Assembly (NCBI GenBank): GCA_020723725.1
Contig: DYIG01000090.1
Location: 1-6,734, forward strand
Direction: 5' to 3'
Length of the DNA: 6,734 nt
Source: Thermaerobacter marianensis
Lineage (GTDB): Bacteria > Bacillota > Sulfobacillia > DYIH01 > DYIG01
This document shows positions 1 through 4,930 of the stretch, piece after piece. Positions within the stretch are counted from its first letter, which is position 1. Every line of letters begins with the position of its first letter. The notes under the pieces were generated by a model, which saw nothing but the letters and a program-made list of their open reading frames with translations, was not told where the DNA came from and made no database searches. Both the position numbers and the translations under genes were made by a program.

Positions 1-1
1 C

Positions 2-892
2 AACAGGGTGGTAAAAGCGGTAACCGCCAACATAAGGGTGCGGACCATCTTTGGCAGCGATGGCCGGTTGGTCCTGGGCCTTGGCGAGGATGATCTGAAA
101 TGGTTCATGGATCACACCTCATCCAAGTTGCTTGCTGGAAGCCTTCCTCGTCAGGGGAAGCCGGAAATAATGGTCCACAGGCTTATCGCTTTAAATAAGG
201 ATCTGAGCGTGGGAAGCACCGTCGGGCGTCGGGCAGACAAAGAGGAGTGGCTGGCCGGTGAGTATACCGTGAGCGGTATATTTACCGGACCCCTTCAGGT
301 GGCCATAATCCCGGCAAACCCCGGCGGGACTGCCGGAGCCCAAGCGGGGCTCGCCTCGATCTTGGTCTTTTCTGCTGATGATCAGCTGGGCGAGTCTATA
401 GAGAAAACGCTGCAGAAACTCCCGGGGTATCTCTATAACCTTACAGATTATGAGACGCAGAAGTCCCGTATCGAAAAAGACCTGGCCAATGTCGACATGA
501 CAGTGTGGCTTCTGAACGCCGTTACTGTCTTTACCCTTGCCCTTTCGCTGGGGCTTCTCAACGTATTGCTTTTCCTTCAGCGCTCCGGGGAATACGGGCT
601 TCTATCCGCCCTGGGGTACAGGAGGTCGCGACTAATTACGCGCACCCTGTCGGAAGTGGGCTTTGTGATTTTCTCGGCCTGGGTTGCAGGGATAGTCGTG
701 GCTGAGGTGACACTGCTGGGGGTGAACCAGCTTGTTTATGCCCCCCGGGGTATTGTAATGTACAGCCTTGATTCCCGTGCCCTTTTGTTTACCATCCCAC
801 TTCCCGCCATGGTATTCCTTTTTAGCGCCGGGACAGCCCTCTGGCGCCTCGGGCGATTGGACCCGGTAAGCATAATGGACAATAAGGACTAG
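2..892 (+). CDS. ABC transporter permease, FtsX/MacB type (5'-truncated by window edge)
   Basis: C-terminal part of an integral membrane permease of an ABC transporter in the FtsX/MacB superfamily. The frame is open to the left edge, so the true start and the first membrane segment lie outside; the GTG at 8 falls inside the extracytoplasmic domain and is not a credible start. Counting from that GTG, residues 1-160 are a soluble extracytoplasmic domain. Three hydrophobic segments follow at about 165-190, 217-240 and 258-280. The cytoplasmic loop after the first, with GEYGLLSALGYRRSRL around 194-209, is the region that contacts the ATPase in this superfamily. The tail ends RLDPVSIM, typical of these permeases. 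The ATPase partner is presumably upstream. Substrate is unknown; MacB-like members move lipoproteins, peptides or act in cell-envelope signalling. It ends 68 bases before spoIIAA, with a separate promoter between, so it is probably not part of the sporulation operon. Confidence 0.85.
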   Translation, partial: NRVVKAVTANIRVRTIFGSDGRLVLGLGEDDLKWFMDHTSSKLLAGSLPRQGKPEIMVHRLIALNKDLSVGSTVGRRADKEEWLAGEYTVSGIFTGPLQVAIIPANPGGTAGAQAGLASILVFSADDQLGESIEKTLQKLPGYLYNLTDYETQKSRIEKDLANVDMTVWLLNAVTVFTLALSLGLLNVLLFLQRSGEYGLLSALGYRRSRLITRTLSEVGFVIFSAWVAGIVVAEVTLLGVNQLVYAPRGIVMYSLDSRALLFTIPLPAMVFLFSAGTALWRLGRLDPVSIMDNKD

Positions 893-895
893 ATG

Positions 896-924
896 GCAGG
901 AAACGGCAGGGAACTGGCGAATAA
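896..924 (+). promoter_or_regulatory. Predicted sigma-H promoter of the spoIIA operon
   Basis: The gap before spoIIAA contains GCAGGAAAC (896-904), an 11-base spacer, then GGCGAATAA (916-924). The Bacillus subtilis sigma-H consensus, from memory, is RNAGGAWWW, 11-12 bases, RNNGAATWW. The -35 matches 8 of 9 positions and the -10 matches all nine. spoIIA is a known sigma-H operon in B. subtilis, so element and position agree. Transcription would begin near 930. No transcript data are available. Confidence 0.75.
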
Positions 925-927
925 AAG

Positions 928-953
928 AAAGGAGGTGATTTGCAGAGGAGGGG
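928..953 (+). promoter_or_regulatory. Tandem Shine-Dalgarno sequences in the spoIIAA leader
   Basis: Two ribosome-binding sequences precede spoIIAA. AAAGGAGGTGATT (928-940) is complementary to nearly the whole 16S rRNA 3' tail but ends about 20 bases before the ATG. GAGGAGGGG (945-953) has the normal spacing of 6 bases to the ATG at 960. No start codon with suitable spacing opens a useful frame after the first one, so the second most likely serves translation and supports the 960 start. Confidence 0.6.
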
Positions 954-959
954 AAAGTA

Positions 960-1307
960 ATGCAGCTCGACCACGAAATCGTTGCGGGGAATCTGGTTTT
1001 TCGTGTGCAAGGTGAACTGGATCTTAACACAGCGGAAAGGTTCCGTCTCTACGTAGATGACGCTATGGACCGTCACAGGTGTTATCAGGCCGTGCTGAAC
1101 CTCCGGAAGGTGACCTTCGTGGACAGTTCCGGGTTGGGAGCCATAATAGGCAGATATCGTCGGATCGCACAGCGTCAGGGCACTATCTCCATCGTTTCAC
1201 CGCCTCCTCATGTCCTCAGTGTGCTGGAATTATCAGGAATAAAGAAAATAATCCCCGTCTACTCGAGCGAACAGAAAGCCCTCGCTCCCGAGGCCCGGAT
1301 GGCTTAG
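960..1307 (+). CDS. spoIIAA: Anti-sigma F factor antagonist SpoIIAA
   Basis: STAS-domain anti-anti-sigma factor of 115 residues (B. subtilis protein 117). Unphosphorylated SpoIIAA binds the SpoIIAB-sigma-F complex and frees sigma-F in the forespore; SpoIIAB phosphorylates it and SpoIIE dephosphorylates it. The signature VTFVDSSGLGAIIGRYRRI (51-69) is nearly the same as in B. subtilis. The phosphorylated serine should be Ser56, the first serine after Asp55. The GELDLNTAE segment (18-26) is also typical. The C-terminus keeps the family helix region (LSGIKKII, about 91-98). The start is ATG with a strong Shine-Dalgarno sequence 6 bases upstream. It is the first gene of spoIIA, followed after a short gap by spoIIAB and sigF, the usual order. 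A sigma-H-type promoter lies just upstream. Confidence 0.97.
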   Translation: MQLDHEIVAGNLVFRVQGELDLNTAERFRLYVDDAMDRHRCYQAVLNLRKVTFVDSSGLGAIIGRYRRIAQRQGTISIVSPPPHVLSVLELSGIKKIIPVYSSEQKALAPEARMA

Positions 1308-1318
1308 GGGTGTCCGGC

Positions 1319-1807
1319 ATGCATGAGAGAAAAACGGTATTGGAGGGTCTGGTCGATGATGGGGGGATCTCAGTGGGGCACAATAATGAGGTAAGACTGG
1401 AGATGCTGGCTTTGCCAGAGAACGTCGGTCTTGCCAGGGTATCCATAGCGGCCTTTGCCAGTCAGATCGACTTCTCAATGGGCGAGGTCGAGGAAATAAA
1501 GGTGGCAGTCTCCGAGGCGGTTTCAAACGCGGTTATTCATGCGTACCCCCAGGGTGGCTGGGTTAAAATCTCGGCGCGTCTAACCGGGCGGCTGCTCGAG
1601 GTTGAGGTGAAGGACACAGGCAAGGGAATAGAGGATGTGAGTCAGGCCCGAGAACCTTCTTTTTCTACTGAACCCGGCAGAATGGGCCTGGGCTTTGTCT
1701 TTATGGAATCCTTTATGGACGGGATGGATATCCAATCCATTCCAGGCCGGGGTACCACAGTACGTATGTGGAAGGAATGTCGCCCTGTTGAGGGTTCCAA
1801 CGACTGA
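1319..1807 (+). CDS. spoIIAB: Anti-sigma F factor / serine kinase SpoIIAB
   Basis: GHKL-fold protein kinase that binds and inhibits sigma-F and phosphorylates SpoIIAA with ATP. Counting from ATG 1319 (162 residues), the N-box is AVSEAVSNAVIHAY with Glu66 and Asn70, the G1 box is DTGKG (99-103), the G2 box is RMGLG (121-125) and the G3 region is GTTVRM (145-150). LPENVGLARV (32-41) matches the conserved N-terminal helix that contacts sigma-F. Start is uncertain. ATG 1319 has GGGGTG 6 bases upstream and lies 11 bases after spoIIAA. GTG 1373, with GGGGGG 6 bases upstream, would give 144 residues, closer to the 146 of B. subtilis, and places the start next to the conserved NEVRLEM. The first 18 residues from ATG 1319 resemble nothing I know in the family. 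The identity is certain; only the start is open. Confidence 0.95.
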   Translation: MHERKTVLEGLVDDGGISVGHNNEVRLEMLALPENVGLARVSIAAFASQIDFSMGEVEEIKVAVSEAVSNAVIHAYPQGGWVKISARLTGRLLEVEVKDTGKGIEDVSQAREPSFSTEPGRMGLGFVFMESFMDGMDIQSIPGRGTTVRMWKECRPVEGSND

Positions 1808-2474
1808 GGCTCGCCAGGAACTGATTGAATCCAACATCCCCCTGGTCCACCACGTGGTGGGGAGGTTTTTCCCGTCTCGCACCGATCGGGAGGATCTCTT
1901 CCAGATTGGTTGCATTGGCTTGATCAAGGCTATCGACAGGTTTGATGCATCGCTCGGTGTGCGTTTTTCCACCTATGCGGTGCCGCTGATCCTCGGAGAG
2001 ATACGATGTTTCCTTCGCGATAACAGTCCGATCAAAATAAACCGTGATGCCCGCACCCTTGCCAGGAGAGCGAGTGAAAAGGAGTACGAACTGCTCTCTT
2101 CCCTTGGACGGATGCCTTCTTTAGGCGAGGTGGCTGCGGAACTCGGGGTGGATCGTTCCGAGCTTGCAGCCGCCATTGAAGCGGCATCCACGCCCCTTTC
2201 ACTTCAGGCCAAGGATGACCCTGACGGTTCCGAATTTGAGGAACTGGCAGCCACAAAACACGGCAATGAATCTGTTCAACAATGGCAGGACATGGCTGAG
2301 TTGCGGGTGATGCTCGACAGGTTGCCACAGCAGCATAGGGTCGTTTTGGAAATGAGGTTCTTCCACGACAGGACACAGACTGAGATCGCCAAAGAGCTTG
2401 GACTATCACAGGCAAAGGTCTGTCGTGTGGAAAAGAAAGCCTTAATGGAACTCCGCTCCCTTCTCACCCCTTAA
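1788..2474 (+). CDS. sigF: RNA polymerase sigma-F factor (short N-terminus)
   Basis: Forespore-specific sigma-70-family factor, the first compartment-specific regulator of sporulation, held by SpoIIAB and released by SpoIIAA. From TTG 1788 it has 228 residues. Region 2 holds DREDLFQIGCIGLIKAIDRFD (33-53) and VRFSTYAVPLILGEIR (58-73). Region 3 spans about 85-140. Region 4 covers about 172-226, with a helix-turn-helix at TQTEIAKELGLSQAKVCRVE (196-215). TTG 1788 is the best start: AAGGA (1772-1776) lies 11 bases upstream, and the in-frame codons before it offer only another TTG at 1695, deep in spoIIAB with no ribosome site and no sigma-like sequence. With this start it overlaps spoIIAB by 20 bases, suggesting translational coupling. 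Compared with the 255-residue B. subtilis protein (from memory) about 25 N-terminal residues, part of region 1.2, are missing. sigF is preferred over sigG because of the spoIIAA-spoIIAB context. Confidence 0.93.
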   Translation: MRVPTTEARQELIESNIPLVHHVVGRFFPSRTDREDLFQIGCIGLIKAIDRFDASLGVRFSTYAVPLILGEIRCFLRDNSPIKINRDARTLARRASEKEYELLSSLGRMPSLGEVAAELGVDRSELAAAIEAASTPLSLQAKDDPDGSEFEELAATKHGNESVQQWQDMAELRVMLDRLPQQHRVVLEMRFFHDRTQTEIAKELGLSQAKVCRVEKKALMELRSLLTP

Positions 2475-2490
2475 AAAAACTTATGTTAAA

Positions 2491-2517
2491 AGCCCGGTCA
2501 GCCTTATTCACCGGGCT
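2491..2517. terminator. Hairpin between spoIIA and the spoVA operon
   Basis: Perfect 8-bp inverted repeat AGCCCGGT (2491-2498) / ACCGGGCT (2510-2517) with an 11-base loop, starting 17 bases after the sigF stop. On the + strand it is followed by AAATGAATT, not a T run, so it is a poor intrinsic terminator for sigF. Read on the - strand the stem is followed at once by TTTT and further on by TTTTTTT, the canonical form. It may end antisense transcripts or act in both directions. Confidence 0.5.
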
Positions 2518-2521
2518 AAAT

Positions 2522-2550
2522 GAATTAAAGTGAGGCTATTGGACACAATA
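2522..2550 (+). promoter_or_regulatory. Predicted forespore (sigma-G/sigma-F-type) promoter of the spoVA operon
   Basis: GAATT (2522-2526) resembles the -35 GHATR of sigma-G. After 17 bases, CACAATA (2544-2550) matches the sigma-G -10 CATNNTA at all but one defined base. The overlapping GGACACAATA (2541-2550) also fits the GGNNANAHTR-like -10 of sigma-F. Consensus forms are recalled, not computed. B. subtilis spoVA is sigma-G dependent. Transcription would start near 2557, just before the ribosome site at 2565. Confidence 0.55.
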
Positions 2551-2564
2551 AACCCTGCATGAAC

Positions 2565-2571
2565 GGAGGAG
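2565..2571 (+). promoter_or_regulatory. Ribosome-binding site fixing the start of the small membrane protein
   Basis: GGAGGAG lies 5 bases before GTG 2577, or 7 counted from the end of the GGAGG core, which is normal spacing. It lies downstream of the in-frame ATG 2559, which has no such sequence before it and falls almost at the predicted transcription start. This argues for GTG 2577 (or TTG 2580) as the true start. Confidence 0.65.
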
Positions 2572-2576
2572 CGAGG

Positions 2577-2753
2577 GTGTTGAATGTGTCCGTTAAATCG
2601 AGTTATCTAATCGCGGCCATCGGTATCGTGCTGACAGTCCTCGTTCTCTGGATTGCTCTTATCAATTTCTCCAACCGGGAGCGTGACAGGGCAATGTTGG
2701 TGGGCGCTTCATTCAATGGAAAGGGGGAAACTGTGGAATGGCTAGTGTCGTAA
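2577..2753 (+). CDS. Small single-pass membrane protein, function unknown
   Basis: I do not recognise this 58-residue product. From GTG 2577 it has a short N-terminus with one lysine (Lys7), a single strongly hydrophobic segment at about 10-31 (YLIAAIGIVLTVLVLWIALINF) and a hydrophilic 27-residue tail beginning with a charged cluster SNRERDR (32-38). The extra arginines after the membrane segment suggest the tail may be cytoplasmic, but the charge bias is weak. No cleavage site or lipobox is seen. Support for being real: a forespore-type promoter and GGAGGAG just upstream, and a 16-base overlap with the dodecin gene implying coupled translation. It takes the place at the head of the operon where Bacillus has spoVAA and spoVAB, but shows no visible similarity to those. 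Starting at ATG 2559 would give 64 residues and is less likely. Confidence 0.65.
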   Translation: MLNVSVKSSYLIAAIGIVLTVLVLWIALINFSNRERDRAMLVGASFNGKGETVEWLVS

Positions 2754-2962
2754 AGGTGTTGGAACTGGTGGGTGAATCCAGTAAGAACTGGGAGGACGCC
2801 GTACATAACGCGGTAAACGAGGCGTCCAAGACTATCCGTAACATCACCGGTGTCGAGGTTTATAACATGACGGCCAATGTGGATAACGGCCGGATCTCCG
2901 AGTACAAGGCCAACGTAAAGATTGCTTTTGCTGTCGACCCCAATCGGGCCGGTCAGGCTTAA
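2738..2962 (+). CDS. Dodecin-family protein (lacks the flavin-stacking Trp)
   Basis: Small protein of 74 residues with the full dodecin pattern: strand VVKVLELVGES (4-14), helix NWEDAVHNAVNEASKTIRNI (17-36), then strands GVEVYNMTANV (38-48) and SEYKANVKIAFAV (54-66). Dodecins form hollow dodecamers; flavin-binding members stack two flavins on a Trp in the LDWFEV or VVWAEV segment. Here the equivalent is ITGVEV (36-41), so that Trp is replaced by Gly38. This resembles the other branch, which from memory includes the calcium-binding dodecin Rv0379 of Mycobacterium tuberculosis. Ligand is therefore uncertain. ATG 2738 has AGGGGG 10 bases upstream, and the gene begins inside the preceding one. 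It lies 21 bases before spoVAC, so it is probably co-transcribed in the forespore and may work with Ca-DPA or cofactor storage; that role is inference. Confidence 0.92.
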   Translation: MASVVKVLELVGESSKNWEDAVHNAVNEASKTIRNITGVEVYNMTANVDNGRISEYKANVKIAFAVDPNRAGQA

Positions 2963-2983
2963 TGACTGGGCCGGGGCGATTGT

Positions 2984-3448
2984 ATGGTCAAAGCAAGCCA
3001 ACAGGAATTAGAAAAATACAAAAAGCTACAAAAGAAGTATACGCCGCCCCGGCCCTGGTTTAGGAACGCCATTCAGGCCTTCCTGATTGGGGGCGCCATC
3101 AGCATGGCGGGAGAGGCTGTGCGCCAGTTCTTTATATTCGGTATGGGTATGTCACCGAAAACCGCAGGACCGCCCACTTCATCGGTAATGATATTCCTTG
3201 GCGCTCTCCTTACGGGCATCGGTATATACGATCAGATCGGGAGGGTTGGGGGAATGGGGGCGGCACTGCCCATAACCGGTTTTTCCAATTCCATTGTCTC
3301 TCCGGCGATGGAGTTCAAGCGGGAGGGCTGGGTCATGGGTGTAGGCGCCAGGATGTTTACCGTGGCCGGACCGGTGATAGTCTATGGTCTTTTAACCGCC
3401 TTTGCTGTCGGATTTGTCCAATTCGCCTTAACAGGTGGTAAAGGGTGA
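2984..3448 (+). CDS. spoVAC: Stage V sporulation protein AC
   Basis: Integral membrane protein of 154 residues (B. subtilis about 150) in the inner forespore membrane, part of the SpoVA complex that takes up Ca-dipicolinate and releases it at germination; SpoVAC itself is reported as a mechanosensitive channel. The N-terminus is cytoplasmic and basic (KYKKLQKKYTPPRPWFRNA, 11-29). Hydrophobic segments lie at about 29-51, 66-84 and 126-149, with a Gly-rich stretch at 86-103 (GRVGGMGAALPITGFSNS) that may form a further membrane or re-entrant segment. GAISMAGEAVRQFF (37-50) is a recognisable family stretch. ATG 2984 is preceded by a weak GGGGCGAT. It follows the dodecin after 21 bases and precedes spoVAD by 6. 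It shares its central core with SpoVAE downstream. Confidence 0.96.
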   Translation: MVKASQQELEKYKKLQKKYTPPRPWFRNAIQAFLIGGAISMAGEAVRQFFIFGMGMSPKTAGPPTSSVMIFLGALLTGIGIYDQIGRVGGMGAALPITGFSNSIVSPAMEFKREGWVMGVGARMFTVAGPVIVYGLLTAFAVGFVQFALTGGKG

Positions 3449-3454
3449 GAAGTA

Positions 3455-4555
3455 GTGGGAGTTGCCGTAAAAGACGCCGCACAGGAACAAGTCAAACCCG
3501 GAGCCAAGCATTTAGGTAAACAAACACTTGTTTTCACCACCAGACCTGGCGTGGCCGCTACGGGCGCGATTGCCGGCCCAATGGAGGGCAAGGGGCCGCT
3601 GGGTTCCCTGTATGATGAGGTGACGGCTGACACTATTCTCGGGCAGAAAACCTGGGAACAGGCTGAGGTTAAGATGCTGGAGAAAGCGGTTAGCCTGGCG
3701 GTTCAAAAGGCCGGATTCCAACCCGGTGAGATCGATTTCGTCGTGTGCGGTGACCTTCTCAATCAATTGGGGGCCTCTAGTTTTGCGGCCAGAACCTTGG
3801 ACAGGCCTCATCTGGGCATATATGGCGCATGTTCCTGCTGGACCGAAGCCATGATAGTTGGTTCCGTGATGGTGGACGGAGGCTATGCCACAAGGGTTGC
3901 CATCGGGGCTTCAAGCCATCATGACACCGCAGAGCGCCAGTTCCGCTACCCCACAGAATTCGGCGGCCAGCGTCCTCCAACAGCGACCTGGACGACGACG
4001 GGCGCGGGTGGCGCCTGCATAGTGGACCAGTCAGACCCCGGCATAGCTGGCTATCCCCGCATAACTCATGGCACGGTGGGCCGGGTAGTTGATATTGGCG
4101 TTAAGGATCCCTATGACATGGGTTCAGCCATGGCCCCTGCCGCTGCCGACACTATAGTGACTCACCTGCGGGATACGGGGAGGCTGCCGACAGACTATGA
4201 CCTCATTATCACCGGGGATCTTGGCCGGGTGGGCAAAGCCCTGACGATGGACCTCGCGGCTGAGTCCGGTTTCAACCTTGAACCTGTTCTTGACGATTGC
4301 GGGCTTCACATCTATTACGACCACCAGGATGTGCACTGCGGCGCCAGCGGCTGTGCGTCTTCGGCGCTGGTCTACAGCAGCAACCTGCACCGGAAGCTCA
4401 TTTCCGGGGAGATCAGGCGGCTGCTGCTGGTTGCCACGGGGGCGCTCTTTAGCCCCACCAGCTACCAGCAGGGCGAATCCATACCTGGCATAGCCTACGC
4501 AGTGGCCATAGAGAGAGCTGAACAGCCACAAAAGGGGGCTTCAGCCAATGCCTAG
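3455..4555 (+). CDS. spoVAD: Stage V sporulation protein AD (dipicolinate-binding, thiolase-like fold)
   Basis: Soluble SpoVA component with a thiolase/ketoacyl-synthase fold, known in Bacillus to bind dipicolinic acid at the spore inner membrane; not an active thiolase as far as known. The product has 366 residues against about 338 in B. subtilis, the difference mainly an N-terminal extension of some 18 residues before LGKQTLVF (20-27) and a C-terminal tail. Family stretches: GPMEGKGPLGSLYD (41-54), GDLLNQLGASSFAAR (99-113), AERQFRYPTEFGGQRPPTAT (159-178), DPYDMGSAMAPAAADTI (218-234), DDCGLHIY (280-287) and VATGALFSPTSYQQGESIP (326-344). The Cys at the position of the thiolase nucleophile is Cys126 in GACSCW; the usual CSTS is CSCW here. 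Start GTG 3455 has AAGGGTGAG (3441-3449) 5 bases upstream; there is no in-frame ATG near the conserved N-terminus. The stop overlaps spoVAE. Confidence 0.97.
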   Translation: MGVAVKDAAQEQVKPGAKHLGKQTLVFTTRPGVAATGAIAGPMEGKGPLGSLYDEVTADTILGQKTWEQAEVKMLEKAVSLAVQKAGFQPGEIDFVVCGDLLNQLGASSFAARTLDRPHLGIYGACSCWTEAMIVGSVMVDGGYATRVAIGASSHHDTAERQFRYPTEFGGQRPPTATWTTTGAGGACIVDQSDPGIAGYPRITHGTVGRVVDIGVKDPYDMGSAMAPAAADTIVTHLRDTGRLPTDYDLIITGDLGRVGKALTMDLAAESGFNLEPVLDDCGLHIYYDHQDVHCGASGCASSALVYSSNLHRKLISGEIRRLLLVATGALFSPTSYQQGESIPGIAYAVAIERAEQPQKGASANA

Positions 4556-4910
4556 CGCTTCAACCTTCCTATATGCCTTTTTGATTGGTGGCCTGCTATG
4601 TGTACTTGCCCAATTGGTAGTTGATGTTATAAAACTCACACCTGCATCGACCATGGTTCTGTTTGTGAGCCTGGGGGCAATCGCAAGCGGGATAGGGCTC
4701 TATGAACCCCTGACCAAATTTGCAGGGGCCGGGGCAACCGTTCCGCTCCCTGGATTCGGCCATGTCCTGGTTCAGGGCATATCTGAAGGAATGAGCAAAA
4801 AGGGGTTTATGGGGCTCTTTGCCGGGGGGCTTGAGGCGGCGGCAATGGCCTTAACGGTAGCCATCATAATCGGTTACCTTACATCCGTTCTGTTCAACCC
4901 CAAGGGCTGA
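4548..4910 (+). CDS. spoVAE: Stage V sporulation protein AE (SpoVAEb type)
   Basis: Small membrane subunit of the SpoVA Ca-dipicolinate channel, 120 residues, matching SpoVAEb rather than the soluble SpoVAEa. Hydrophobic segments lie at about 6-27 and 35-51, with a Gly-rich section FAGAGATVPLPGFGHVL (58-74) and a final long hydrophobic stretch at 87-116, ending in the typical NPKG. GLYEPLTKFAGAGATVPLPG (50-69) is almost invariant in the family. ATG 4548 lies inside the end of spoVAD (8-base overlap) with AGGGGG 9 bases upstream, so translation of the two is probably coupled. Its core pattern, G-G-L-Y then GAGA-P-PGF, recurs in SpoVAC, in line with the two being distant paralogues. Confidence 0.96.
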   Translation: MPSASTFLYAFLIGGLLCVLAQLVVDVIKLTPASTMVLFVSLGAIASGIGLYEPLTKFAGAGATVPLPGFGHVLVQGISEGMSKKGFMGLFAGGLEAAAMALTVAIIIGYLTSVLFNPKG

Positions 4911-4930
4911 AGAATGGTGGTGGAACTATA

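Noticed and set aside
632..1076. Two - strand open frames across the permease end and spoIIAA
   Set aside because: Complementary to conserved genes, Cys/Pro-rich, with no recognisable domain.
1079..1318. Long upstream extension of the spoIIAB frame through spoIIAA
   Set aside because: It overlaps the well-supported spoIIAA in another frame and carries no SpoIIAB-like sequence; open only because of codon composition.
2559..2576. ATG 2559 as start of the small membrane protein
   Set aside because: The GGAGGAG ribosome site lies downstream of it, and the predicted transcription start falls at about 2557; GTG 2577 fits better.
4124..4531. 135-residue - strand open frame opposite spoVAD
   Set aside because: Shadow of a strongly conserved gene with no domain or ribosome site.
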